From contig BCKL01000003.1 in assembly GCA_001600635.1 (NCBI GenBank), forward strand, positions 509,923 through 573,922: a DNA stretch of 64,000 nucleotides. Reading direction: 5' to 3'. A program made the translations under genes and the position numbers. Source of the stretch: Leucosporidium creatinivorum (taxonomy: Eukaryota; Basidiomycota; Microbotryomycetes; Leucosporidiales; Leucosporidiaceae). The notes under the pieces were generated by a model, which had not been told where the DNA came from, did not search any database, and was given only the letters and a program-made list of their open reading frames with translations. Below, one piece after another: positions 1 to 11,370 of the stretch (position 1 is its first letter; the number at the start of each line of letters is the position of its first letter).

Positions 1-921
1 AGCGAAGGATGGCGACTGCTTCGGCGCTCGCTCTCGCCGAGACTTCGGCGTTGACAAATGCTCTGCGAGTACGGCGCGGGTGGAGCTCAGCGCAATTCGA
101 AAGAGTCCAGAAGACTAGGCTCTGTCTAGCAGCTGAAGGAGCAGCGGCACAAGGAGCGTGGACAGACAATGGTCAGCTCGGCGACGGAGGGGCGAGGTAA
201 CGAGGTGTTTGTAGCGGGTCAGAAAGGGTCTCGAGAGGTTCCTAGCGCTGTATATCTTGCTGAGAGTGCTCCTTGGAGTAGTGGAAGAGCTCAGGCAGCT
301 CTGCAGGACCATCGAAGTCCGCTCAGCGGACTCGGCGCTCGGCGATGATGTTCGGTGTCGGCCTCAGATGGCCTCTCGCAAAGTTCAGCAGCTGGCAAGT
401 TGACCCAATCATCAGCGAGTCTTGGTTGTTCCGACCTAGTCGGGTGGAAACTGTTGAGGAGCAGCTCGACGAGACGAGGGCCTTCGCCGAGGGGTTGCGA
501 TTGAGCTCGGCCGAAGAGTGTGGTCGCTTTTTGTGGATGATAGTATATTCCTTGATCTTATAAGCAACGCCCCGGCTCCCTGTGTAGCATTATCGACTGG
601 CTTCTGCTCAAGCCCTGCGAAGGCGGCGCGGCGCGAATTGGGTCGGAGCCAGCCTCGGGGATGGAGGAGGGCGCACAATGAACAAGTATTACAGTCTTAG
701 CAGAATCATGACCTACTCTTCGCCCTCCCTTGCTGTAGTTCACTAGCGCATGCATCTGAGAGCCCGAGCTCGAAACGACTCTGAATGCTGGTTTCACCGC
801 TTGTTCTTTTGCCCTTCACTTCTCTCGCCGCTTCCCGCACCAAAGACCTACAGCAACCAGCCCGCACATCCCCCTAGCTGCCCTCATCAGGCAGCTCCAG
901 CCTTACCTCTCGCCACAGAAG
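1..921. other. Left-edge intergenic sequence, no gene recognised
   Basis: No open frame longer than about 80 codons reads like protein here, and no tRNA-like A and B boxes were found. The last part, about 780-921, is C/T-rich and lies just before the ATG of the FHA gene, so it is probably that gene's promoter and 5' leader. A gene running off the left edge cannot be excluded. Confidence 0.4.
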
Positions 922-3460
922 ATGGAGAGCCCCGCCGCCCCCACTCGAGACTCGCGCACAGCTGGCGCTCGCTCCTCGTTGAGCCTCACCCTCGCTACAC
1001 CCGACGGAGCGGTTCTCAAGCACTTCAACTCGCACCAAGGGACTATCGACCTCGGCCGTGGCCACAAGAACTCGGAGGACTGCCGCGACCCTTCGCAAGG
1101 ACGCTTCAGACTCGAGGGATCAGCAGTCATGAGCTCCAAGCAAGCCCTCCTCACCTGGGATGATAGTTCGTACGCCTTCCTCACGGACGTTGGTAGCACC
1201 AACGGTACATTCATCACCCGTGACGGCGAGGAACAGCAAAAGCTCAAGGATGGAGTTTCGTACCGAGTCAGTCGTTCTGGCGTGCTCTGGTCGTCGGGAA
1301 GGCCCTCGCTGACTTCGTGCGAATCAACCTACAGCTCGAAAACGACGACGTCATCACCTTTGGCCAGCCTGTGCAGTCGTCGAGGGCCGAACGTACGTCC
1401 TGCTCGGTTGTCGTGTGACCCTTATCGCGAAGCGCGAGCTAGAGCTGGCATATTTAACGCTGACCCTCTTCCGCTCCTTACCTTCATCGAACCACCAACA
1501 GGCAAGTGCGAGCCTACTCCCCTCCGCGTCGCCATCTTCACCACTCCTATCGCCACCGCCAGCGTGGAGCCCCGTCTCGGCGAGGATCGCAACGACTCGC
1601 TCGTCTCGGCCATGTCGTCGCCCAACGGCTACGCCCTCTCGCGCTCCCGCACCCTCAAGCCTGGCAAGCGCCAGTCGTCCGCGTTTTCCTCCGACAACGA
1701 GCAAGAGGACCGAGACCGCGCCGACGCCGAGCTCTGGCAATCGACCCTCCGAACCCCTTCGCGCGGCTTCGGCCTGTCGGAGGACGACCTGCTGCACAGC
1801 ACCGAGGAAGGCGAGATTGAAGTCGTCGAGACCACCATCCTCAAGGCAGTCAATTCGAGCGGCTCCTTCGACGAGGAGCGACACGCCGCGTGGGCCGACT
1901 CGGACGATGAGATTCAGGTCGTCGAGGCGACCGAGACGATTGTCCTCGGTGATAGCGCCAGCGACCATGGTGGAAGCGCCTCCGACATGCAGCTAGACGA
2001 GGACGAGGATGAAGAGGCGCCGTGCAGCGATGATGAGACGCAGCCGAGCGCCATCGCCGAGGTTTCTGAGGAGGAGGATGAGGACGAGGACGCCATCGAC
2101 TTGGAGTCGGATCACGAGATGTCCGACATTGCCATCGAGGAGGACGAGGGATTGGAGGAAGACATTGCTGTGCAGCAGCAGGTTAGCCGCTCGTCGTCAC
2201 CCCAGCTCGGCTCGGCTCGTGACGACTCGCCCGTCGTCGAGGACATCAGCATCGCAGTGGAGGTCACCGTCGAGGAGGTTCAGAGCTCGCCGCATGAGAC
2301 TCAACAAGGCGTGGTGACGACCGATTCGGTCAAGGACCCTCGTTCGCCTGCGCCGCAACGCCTTCCCTCCCCCATCAGCCCCGAGCAGCTGTCCAACCGC
2401 ACCCTCGACGACTCTCCTCCTCCCATGAACGAGACGTCTCCCGAGCCCGAAGCGCCACCTCCACCTTCGTGCAACTCTGGCCCCTTCCCTCCCTCTCAGA
2501 TCAAGCCGAAGCGCGGCCTCTTCTCGGGCGGCTTCTTCCAGAAACTCAACATCCCCAAGGCGGCCTCCACCACCACTTCCACCCGCGCCGAGCAAGGATC
2601 GAGGTGCACGTCTCCCTTTGACGGCACCGCAGCTTCGGTCCTCTCGTTCGCCGCCCTCGACGATGAGGTCCAATCGCAAGCCAGTCATCTCCCATCGCCC
2701 ACCTCCTCCGTCGATCTCGACTACGAGGACGCCGTGGACGACGTCGAGGAGGAGCGCAACCCTTGGGCGAGTGCAGGCGATTGGGGGACGTCCATCTTCA
2801 AGGCGGCCGAGGAGGACTCTGCGGATGTGAGCGAGAGAGGAGCCGAGTCTCGCGAGAAGTCGGTCAGCCCTTTCGGCGAGGAGGACCTTCCCATCGAGTA
2901 CAGCCAGTCCGTCAGCGATGACGAGGAGCAGGAGCAGGACGAGGACGACTTTGGAGCGACCGACGAGCTGGATCTCGACATGGTGCCCGAGGAGATCGCC
3001 AACAGCGAGTGGTTCGGCCAGGAGGCTCTGGATGGTGAGTTGCCAGCTCTTTTTCTCGCTGGCTCACTTGATCACTAATACTACTGCTACAGAGCTCGAC
3101 AACATCCTCACCACCCTCGAGACCGAAGGCCTGAGCAACGACACCACGGCGCAGCGCCTCGACAGCATGCTCGAGACGGCTGCTTCGCTCGCCTCCGCGA
3201 CCCGCAAGCGCGCCTTCTCCTCGACCGATATGGCCACCTCGACGGAGGACATCGTCACCGCCGACGCCAGCGTCAACACCCTCGCCCAATCGCCCTCGGC
3301 CGGCGACGCTCCCTCTTCCCTCCCCATCGCCCCCCTCCCCAAGCGCCGTCGTATCGCAAGGGACCTCGGCCACGTCACGCTCGGCTTCGGTCTCGGCGTA
3401 GTGGCCGCTGTCGCTGGACTGAGCGCCCTCAGCGGCGCCCTCCAAGCGATGGACGTCTGA
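922..3460 (+). CDS. FHA-domain protein with long acidic middle and C-terminal membrane segment
   Basis: Four exons fit: 922-1266, 1335-1392, 1502-3034 and 3093-3460, giving 767 residues. Introns 1 and 3 have clear CTGAC-like or TACTAC-like branch regions. Residues about 20-135 form an FHA (phosphothreonine-binding) domain: a GRG turn, an SSKQA stretch where the family usually has S-R-x-H, DVGSTNGTFI, then LENDDVITFG, which only appears when intron 1 is removed. The His of the SxxH motif is replaced by Gln. The middle is disordered, Ser/Pro-rich and very acidic (several Asp/Glu runs). The last 40 residues hold a KRRRIAR basic patch and about 22 small or hydrophobic residues ending six residues or fewer from the stop, which looks like a tail anchor. 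Fungal FHA proteins with a membrane tail include Far9/Far10 (STRIPAK) and their SLMAP relatives; the match to them is inference, because no coiled coil is evident. Confidence 0.85.
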
Positions 3461-3763
3461 GCCCGCTCGCTGGCAAGCTCCCCGGACCGCCTCTGTACAG
3501 TATTATGCTCCCTCGTGATCTCTCGCTTGCTTCTCTCTGTTACTTGCTATAGTTTTCGCCTCTCTCCACCCTCGTCCACTGTTCCCCCCTCCCTCTTCTC
3601 CTCCTTTCTAGCTTTGCAATCGCGCTCTCGTTTCCTCGAGATCATGAGAGAGCGACGGCGGCGCCAAGGGGCAGATCGAGAGTAACAAGGTGGATAACAA
3701 CATTACAAGGCGCAGTCGAAGCGAAGCGAGGGGTAGCAGAGACTATACGAAGGGAAACGACTC

Positions 3764-5129
3764 TCAGCGAGCGAGGTCGTCGTCAAAGTTGGACATGGAC
3801 ACCTTCTGACCGGGCTCGAAAGCGGGCATGCCTATAGCGAGAGCAGCGAGCGTCAGTTCAGGGCTTCGAGAGAGTCAGATCGATGTCACTAACCGAGATA
3901 AGGGCAGCCTCCGCAGCGGAAAGCATCGCCGAGGTAGCAGTTGCCGCACGAGCTGGTGGGCATGGCTGACATCTTCTTCTTGCCCTTGGTAGCCTTGGGT
4001 GCTGCTGTAGGACAGAACCAAAGAGGTCAGCTCGAGCTGAAGAGGCCGTTAGCCGCTTCGCGCTCACCTGCAGGGGCAGCGAACCCCGCCTCGACCAAGT
4101 CGTCCTGCTCGTCTAACAGAATCTCGCTCAAGCCACAGGTGCAATTCTTGCAAGCCTTCCTCGTCCTCTTGACGTCGCAGTCCTCCCTCTTGACCAGCGT
4201 TGGTCGCTCCAAATCGGCGTCGGTCAGCAGGGTCGACTCGTCGATGGTCGGGGTGGAGGTGCCCGAGTTGGAGGCCGAGGTGGTGAAGGCCCACAGTGAG
4301 GCTTTGGCGGCGCGAGAAGTGCGGAGAGGAAGGGCAACGGAGCCGGTGGAAGGAGCAGGCGAGTTGTCGATGGAAGAAGCGGGGCGCTTCTTGAAGGAAA
4401 GGGGGACCGAAGTGACCTTGGGCTTGGTCGAGGTGAGCTGCAGGGGGACGAGACTGGTCAGTCAAGGTTCGAAGAGATGATACGGATTTCATCACTCACG
4501 AGGCTCCCTTCCTTAGTCACTCCAGCCAATCCAGCCAACTTCAATTCGCCGACAACGTCGTCGCTGTCGGCGGCAGGTCCCCTCACCTCGAGAGTGGCTC
4601 CAGGCGCGAGCGAAGGCTCGACGAGGCTGATCAGAGTCGAGTTGATGAGGTCGGCTGGGAGGAGGAAGGCGACATGGGTGTACTGAGCTGGCTCAAGAGC
4701 AGCCGCTGCAATGAGGAAAACGCAGAATGACGGTCAGCGCTCAAGGTGTTGCTCGTTAGCTCCGGCGAAGAGCTGTCGGTGATGATGGTGGGTATCGTCA
4801 TGTCCCCTTTATCCCCACGAGCTGCAGCTATATGATCCCGCCGAGCAGATCGAGCTAAGTCCGCCGCGCTTGCTGACAAGGCGGCCGAGCGGAGCAGAAC
4901 GAGACGAGAGGACTAACTCACCACCCTGGGTAATCCTGTCGTGCATGTGCATCTCCACAACACCCTTGACTCCGAGCTCCATCACCAGCGCCTGGTAAGA
5001 TCCGTCCGCTGCAGCTTGTTGCGACCCCACAACGAGCACCGTCTTGGAGACAGCGGGAGCAGTGGGCTGAGGTGTAGAGAGGTCAAAGTCGTCTCCTCCC
5101 ATGAACGAGTCGAGTGATACGGCGGCCAT
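3764..5129 (-). CDS. DRE2: Cytosolic Fe-S cluster assembly protein Dre2 (anamorsin, CIAPIN1 family)
   Basis: Five exons (5129-4922, 4705-4500, 4437-4068, 4004-3894, 3831-3764) give 320 residues, normal for fungal Dre2. With Tah18, Dre2 passes electrons from NADPH to the cytosolic iron-sulfur assembly machinery. The N-terminal half is the degenerate methyltransferase-like domain. Two C-terminal cluster sites are intact: C-x8-C-x2-C-x-C ending in CKNCTCG near residues 226-240, and the twin Cx2C motif [19 protein letters not shown] near residues 280-294, followed by the family's closing GMPAF segment. The start is the ATG of MAAVSLDSF; an upstream in-frame ATG at about 5294 is not in conserved sequence. 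It converges with the FHA gene, with about 300 bp between their stops. Confidence 0.95.
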
Positions 5130-5999
5130 TCTGCAGTCGAGTGGAAGTGGCAAGTTGTGGTTGAAGGTCAAAAGAGAGAGATATCGAAGATCTCTCCCCC
5201 GCTCGCTGATCTCAGCGGCTCGCTGAGGAAGCTCTCGGTGCAAGGGCTCTGCTCGCTGTGACAGAGCAGCAACGGCGTTGAAACTACTATACAACCTTAT
5301 CTGCTTGCTCTCAGTTTCTCCCGTTTCCCTACAGCAAAAGCCGAGTCAGTCGGCGCAGAAGTCGCTCGTCCTGTGATTTGACGCCATCTCGAAGGCTTGG
5401 GACTGGTCAGCAGATTAACCGGCCTTTGTTACGCCTGTAGGAGCTGAATATCCGATTTGGGCGGTCTGAGTGAAGGAGACAGCCACTGTCCTCTGCCTCG
5501 GCGCCGAGCTTGCGGTTGAGCTGAGGGAAGTAGCGAGATGAAGGGGAGAATGAGCTGCAGCTATGATGATCCTCGCCGCTCCTCGGAAGGGTCGATGGTG
5601 GGCTCGGAGCCTCGGCGCGAGTCGTCGTTGCTGCCTCGCCGCTCATCATTCTTGCCCTTCTCGGCGAAGGCGAAGCCGAGCTTTGAGAACACGCCAAGCA
5701 GCTGAGCCTTCATCTATTCAAGGGAGAGTCACAGAGGTCAGAATCAGTCGCAAAGTCCAGGTGAATGGGAGCGCTACTCTTGATCGGCGTGTTGAGCAGT
5801 TGATGACGCTGAAAGCGGAGCTCGGTAATGACAGCCAGCGCTGATGACCTCGTCTTCTCTGCTGCTGTACCTCATTCAGCCTCTCCCATATACGCCTCGG
5901 TGCACGCCATCACCCTCCACCTCTGCAACGCATGTATTCGCATGGTAAACGCGATCAAGAGCTCAACCTCCTTTGCTTGCCTTTCGCCACCGCTCCACC
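5130..5999. other. Intergenic sequence upstream of DRE2
   Basis: Short frames on both strands here do not look like protein and have no paired splice signals. The part next to 5129 should contain the DRE2 promoter and leader. Nothing else is recognised. Confidence 0.4.
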
Positions 6000-7222
6000 C
6001 TACTCATGATCCCCATCTCGAAGCATCTCCAACCAAATGCCTCGAGTCGCACACACCTCCTGCATCTCCTGCGCCTGTCCCTCCCACCAGTCGTCTCCGC
6101 CGCAAAAGGTCAACCGCGTGAGGCTCCTCGTCTCGACCGAGGGATCGCGAAGGATGTTGAGCATGGTGCTCAGCCGTGTCGAAGTGAATTGGCTGCATGT
6201 CTGGATGGTGAGATGACAAAGCTTGGGCGGCAGAAGGCGAAGGAAGTTGGGCGAGATGTCAGTCGCCGAGACGAAGAGGGTCTCGAGGTGCTGAATAGAA
6301 GGGAGGAGGAGGTCGAGTAATGGCGTAGCTCGNTTGTCGTAGTCGCGCTCGAGCACGTCGATGGGAGGGTTGCAGACGTAGTGGAGGTGGCGCAGAGCGG
6401 GAGCTTCGGAGAGAGCGCGAGCGGCCTCGGCGGCGGAGCGGAGATGCTCAATGTAGAGCTGAAGATGGGTAAGAGTCGAACATATGAGGCTGTAGGTGAG
6501 GGCGGATGTGTAGTCGGCGTCGAGGCAGAGGTGGGTGAGAGAGAGGCGAGGAGGAAGGAGGAGAGGGGGTGGCGAAGACTCGATTGGTCGATCCGCCGAG
6601 CGCCAAACGTCGACGTCTAGCCGCTCCAGTCCATCGAGCACGACCTCAGCATCGCCGAAATGGAGGCGCCCTGCCATCCTGCACTGTCGGGAGTGTTGCG
6701 CGCGATGAGGACGAGCGACTTGAGGCGGCGTCGGCGTCGAGCGAAGAAGGCGAGCAAATCCGGCCGCGCTGCTGGATCCAAGGGTCGTAGGAGGACATGC
6801 TCGACACTTGGTAGCATCGCCAGTACGGCTGTTATCGTCCGCGAAGCTTCTTGACGACCGAAGACAGCGTCGCCGTGTCCATCGCCTCCCTCTTCCCCCT
6901 CCCCTTGCTCATCGCCTACGCCGACGGCGATCCAGCGCACCAGCTTTGCCCNCTCCGGCCTGAGCTGCANGGTAGCGCGAAATTGCAGAGCTNCCTCGCC
7001 GCTGTCGAGCGCTACAGACTGGTAGAGGACGGCGACGGCTGCCTCCTCCCAAGCGCGACAGACGAGCGGCATCGAGCGAAGCTCCTCATGCGAGTCCCAG
7101 CCTACGAGCCGACCGCTGTGTAGGTGCTCGCCGCGATCTTCGAAGCCGAGGTCCAGGACGTGGTGCAAGATGTCAAAGAGGATGTCGAAGGGTAGACGTC
7201 AGGCGAGCGAGCGCGAAGGCAT
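6000..7222 (-). CDS. F-box-like protein with leucine-rich C-terminus; reading frame broken at least twice
   Basis: An F-box-like helix pattern (RLPFDILFDILHHVL, then a stretch ending PLVCRAWEEAA) is followed by an LRR-like region with repeated L-x-x-L-x-L spacing (for example SLTHLCLDADYTSALTYSL and LCHLTIQTCSQF), typical of fungal F-box proteins that pick substrates for SCF ubiquitin ligases. Frame analysis needs at least two shifts: one just after the likely start (ATG at 7222 reads seven codons to a stop, while the F-box lies in another frame) and one near 6665. Four ambiguous bases (6333, 6952, 6970, 6993) lie inside the gene, and frames also break in the neighbouring genes, so consensus errors explain this better than decay. 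It could still be a pseudogene. The stop at 6000-6002 is clear. Confidence 0.55.
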
Positions 7223-7299
7223 GGTGGGAGATGAGGTGGGAGGGGAATGGCGATTCCGAAGGGAGCAAGGGCGTAGGTAGCAGCCTGTAGCAGTTCAAA

Positions 7300-8600
7300 G
7301 TCAGTTGGAGATGCACCTCTCATTACAGGCTCGTCCCTCACCACCTGCGAGCAGCTGGAGCTCCAACCTCGGAGAACAGCGAGTTGACGGCGACTGCGAC
7401 ATAGAGAGAAGGTGAGCAACCAGCAACGGATTGTCGGGCGACACAGGCCTACAGATGTACCCTCGACCGATGGAGATGAGGATGTGGCTTCGTTGTGGAG
7501 GAAGGAGAGAGCTTCCAAGCTCGACCGGTCTCCTTGCCATCCTCCTGCTTGTCGACTTGCTCGTCAGCCTACGCCGAAGGTCAGCAGTATGGGTCGAAGG
7601 ACTCACCTCAAGCACGCTCGTAATCGGCTGCAGCCATTTGCAAGGCATCCAGCTGATCCTCACCATCAAAGGGGACGCATCCGAGCTCCAGTCACGCTGC
7701 TTGCCATCCTCGTCGAAGCCAACGGACTGCGCCGTCGGTTTGACGTCAGCACACGCCTGCGATGCTGAGCGAGATGCTCCTTGTATGCCGCCTGATCGCG
7801 AGCTGTAGTCGGTGAGTTTTGGGAAGGCCGACGGCGAGGACGGCGGCTCAGCGGTTGGGAGAAGGGATGTCGAGGAGATGTCGAGGGCGAGCAGAATCGG
7901 AAGGCTGCAGAGAGAGAGGTCCAGTCAGTGTGGCGCACAACGAGGCGAGGAGCCGGAGAGATAAAGATACCCTTGAAGCCGAGAAGGGGGCTTTCGGGGC
8001 GCTGAGAGGACGGTCGGCGAGGGCGATGTACTGGAGGAGACGAGCTGATCAGCATCGGCGGGACTGGGTGAGGGAGAAGAGGACAGAAACCACCTTGTCT
8101 CCACCTCTACGAGTCGCCTTGATGCACAACTCGCTACTATGCTGCTGCCTCCGAGTCAGGCGAGTCGCCCACCCCTCGCTTCTCCCTCCCGCTCCAGCAC
8201 AGAGCGTCGCGACGAGCCATAGAGCCAAACCGCTCCTCTCGCCACCGTCCAGTAGCCCTGTCCTCACTGACCGAGACCTGGGAGGAAGTTCTTCTGTAGG
8301 GGAAGGCAGGCTCTACGAGATAGCCGCCGTTGGCGATGCGCGAAGGGGGNCGGGTCATTGAGGAGCGAGTGGTGAGGGAGCCAGGGTGCTTGCGCTATCG
8401 AGCGTGATGTCCTGAGCTGCCTGCTGGGTAGTTGAGGGTGGGGAGGTTGTCCTGCTNGGGTGAGGGCTGGGAAGCTGTCGAGGGGTGTGGACGATCTTTG
8501 GGGCAGGAAGCGCCGAGATGATGGGAGGCGAGGATGGTGACGCCGAGCAAGGTTGTGGATAGCAGAGAAGGGTGCTGAGGAGGCCTCTGTGAGGATTAAG
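7300..8600 (-). other. Unresolved minus-strand gene in the low-quality block
   Basis: Several minus-strand stretches read like protein but fall in different frames: about 80 residues from about 7912 down to 7672 (containing FPKLTDYSSRSGG and VGFDEDGKQRDWSS, preceded by a good intron acceptor with a CTGAC branch), an acidic piece DGEDQLDALQMAAADYERA ending near 7622, RIANGGYLVEPAFPYRRTSS near 8300, and a Ser/Pro/Thr-rich piece near 8370-8540. Two ambiguous bases (8350, 8457) sit here. No domain is recognised. The pieces suggest one multi-exon gene whose frame is disturbed by sequence errors; its ends are not defined. Confidence 0.3.
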
Positions 8601-8639
8601 ATGGCCGCCGACCGAGCAGCGCGGCGGCGGAGCCTGCGA

Positions 8640-10938
8640 TGAGGGGATGCAGGTCCTCGTTAGCTTCCGCTCCTCCTCCGAAGGTGGGCCAAATCGCCCT
8701 CTCCATCCCTCTACTCCAACTGATCAATTCGTCCCTCCAGCTCTGCTCCTCTCTGGCCGGAGCCCGAGCTTCCTGCAGACAGCGACGGCCTCCAGCTTCG
8801 CCCCATGAGGACGCCGACGGGCGCTCATGCTTCGAGAAGCCGAGCTGTAGCCTTTGCGCTCGTCGCCACCATCTTCCCCAATCGTCTCCTCATCCCTCAT
8901 TCAGCTCGCCACTCACCTTCACAACTCGCTCTTTGCCGAGGGCCATGTTGCTCCTGGACAGTCGAGATGAATGGGTTAGTCGCTTCACTACAGCTCGCCA
9001 CCTTCCCGAACACTGACTCACCTCTTTTGCCAACATTCTCGCAGGTGCCAAATGACTTGCAGCAGCTGTTCCCGAGCTCTTCAACGCTGTCAAGGAGCGC
9101 CGACGAGGGGCAGCGGCAAGGAGGATGGCGTTCCAACGAGCCGCCAGCGGTCTACTGAGATAGCCATCGAGTGGCGAGCAGCACCCTTGGTTTAAGACCA
9201 AGTGCTGCACTCGGGAAGAGGTCGAGCAGCGTTACTGGAGGGGATGGACGAGACGGCGACGACGAGGAGGAGGCGGATGAAGCTGGCCTGCATGCCGAGG
9301 CAAGGGTCAGCCCGTGCCAACGCTCGCCGTCGTACATCTTGCAATGTCGCCGAGCACTTACCGACCAGAAGAGCTTCGCGGTGAGTCCTGGAGGTAGAGG
9401 ATATGAGAGAGGAGAGGGCGCAAGCTAATCGGCTTCGGCTCCTCGCTCCTGCAGAAGCCGACGAAACGCATGCTCGAAGTCTCCACCACGCTCAAGCGAA
9501 ACGCCAAAGCTCCCTGAGCACTACCGTCGGCCCCAACAGGACGCTGCAGGCGGGTGAGAGCATCAGCAGCCGAACCGGGCGGACTGGGTCGGTGCAGCGC
9601 CGAAGCTAGTCTTGTAGAGTCGCAGGCTCGCCATGGAGGGCATAGAGATCTTTGAGCTGACAATGCAGCAATCTCCAACGCGTCCCCGACCTCCCTCGTC
9701 CAATTGTACCCAGCTCAGCGAGTGAATGAGCTCCGCTGCGCCAGCGACGGCCGACCGACCTTCGCCGCGCCCTCCCTCAGCCGACGAGCACCATCCAACA
9801 CGCCTTCAGCCACTCGCCACTCGCTTCCCAGCACCTCTCAACCTCGCCGCGCCTTCGACGAGCGAAAGCGATGCAACGGCTCNTTCGCGTCCCGCCAGAG
9901 CNACCCATCTGCAGCGACTTGGCTCACCTCGTTCCCGCGCTCAGTCTCCACCTTTATCACCCTACCAATCTTTNGCCCTCTTCAACAGCTCGAATCGCTT
10001 CTCCGAGCCGTTGGACAGGCTACGAGTGTTGGCTTGAGGGCTCCAGCAACGCTCGGGCGATCTTTTAGAGCAGGGATGGGCGAGAGGGGGGGGTCGGCGA
10101 GGTGACGAGGCGCATGCTGAGCTGTAGAAGAGCACCGGCTGAAGCTGTTGAGCGATTGAGGCGACTGTTTGACGAGGAGAAGCAGGCGCCGAGCTTGAAG
10201 GGGGCAGGAGCGAGAGGANCCGTTCGANGCTCTCAGCTCACGACCAAGTTCGGCCGGCGCTCGCTTCTTTCCTTCCTGCCTCATCGCTTGCTGGTTCAGC
10301 TTCTGCTACAAGTAAGTTCCCCTTACAGCTCTCCCCTGCGATCTCAAGCTCACCAACTCGTCACTGCTCAGCAGCTCAACTCTCCCCCGCTCGCNCTTCG
10401 CTCTCTGCTCTTCGTCCGTCCTCTCGCCTTCCCTCGGCGCTTCCTTCGCCTTCACCTACAGCCATCGGATCTACTGCACCTCGAAGCCTCTACTTTCACG
10501 CCCAGCTTTCGCCCACTCAGCGAGCGGCATCTACAAGGACTCTCCGCCCTTCGCGTCGAGCGATCCCATCGAAAGGCATGGCTCTCGTGGCTCCTACCTC
10601 ACTCCCATCAACCTGCTCCATCTCTACACTATTCACGCACAAGCTCTCGCTGCTCAGCGTCAGCCCACCCGCTCCAACTCCGCCTCAAGCGCTCCCTACC
10701 TCCCTTCCCCTTCCTCCTTCGGGCTGGCGTTGCGAGCAGTGCCAGAAGGTCTGGGGGCGTCAAGCAGGCTTGCGCGAGCATCAAGTGAGCATTTTCTCTG
10801 TCCTGTTCTCGAGCACTTTCGAACAACGCTGACCCTCGTTTGCCCCTCCCTCGCCTCCCCTTCTCCTGCCCATCCTGCGCCGTCCTCCATCGGCTCTCTC
10901 GCTCACAGAGACGAGCTCATGTATTGAAGCGACCGTAA
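8640..10938 (+). CDS. Disordered protein with C-terminal C2H2 zinc finger; frames broken
   Basis: The secure part is the 3' end. A penultimate exon reads WRCEQCQKVWGRQAGLREHQ, then a GTGAGC...CTGAC...CACAG intron joins RRAHVLKRP and a stop at 10936-10938. This completes a C-x2-C-x12-H-x4-H finger. Upstream, protein-like Ser/Pro-rich pieces linked by plausible introns run back to about 8640: an intron at about 8971-9046 joins RDEW to VPNDLQQLFPSSS, and one near 9380-9453 joins STYRPEELR to EADETHARSLHHAQA. The frame changes without an intron at several points, among them near 9110, 9190, 9300, 9735 and 10715. Six ambiguous bases fall between 9883 and 10395. A nucleic-acid-binding role follows from the finger alone. 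The 5' end is a guess. Confidence 0.45.
9178..9208. repeat. Short inverted repeat (hairpin)
   Basis: GCAGCAC (9178-9184) plus TTGGT (9187-9191) pairs with ACCAA (9197-9201) plus GTGCTGC (9202-9208). That makes a 12-bp stem with a two-base CC bulge and a five-base TTAAG loop. It lies inside the broken C2H2 gene, close to a point where the coding frame changes. Confidence 0.6.
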
Positions 10939-11370
10939 TCGCGAAACGCTGGGTCGGTGTGAACGAGCGTGCAGCAAAGAGGAAGGGGAGGAGCTCGCTT
11001 ACTACGGGGCGGGGGGAGCGAGACGTTGTCTATAGCTGTTGCAGGTTCTCGGTGCTGCTGTACAATGTTGTGTGAAGTTGTCGTATCCATCTTATCAGCC
11101 AGTCGACGTCGCCGAAGCCTCGCGAAGACCTCTCACTCAAGTCTCGGCCGAGTCGTTTCGCTCGCCAAGTCTCTCTCTTTCGCATCGGACGAGGCATGAT
11201 AAGAGATCAATGATGATGAGAGTTGCACAACGAATGAATAGTGAAGCTATGACATGACAATGACTAACGAGAGGGGAGCAAGACCAGTTGCGAATGGGTA
11301 GAGAGCAAAACGGGGGAGAAGCACAAGAAAAACGAAGAGGGAGAGAGCTAAGCTACGGAACAAATGGGGA
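10939..11370. other. Intergenic sequence between convergent genes
   Basis: This holds the 3' regions of the C2H2 gene and of the arrestin-like gene. It contains A-rich stretches consistent with 3' UTRs and no coding signal. Confidence 0.5.

Noticed and set aside
8640-8900. Minus-strand protein-like frame of about 90 codons (with LGLRPEREQSWRDELISW)
   Set aside because: The plus strand over the same stretch joins by a good intron to further plus-strand coding pieces; the minus reading is probably its mirror, though quality is too poor to be sure.
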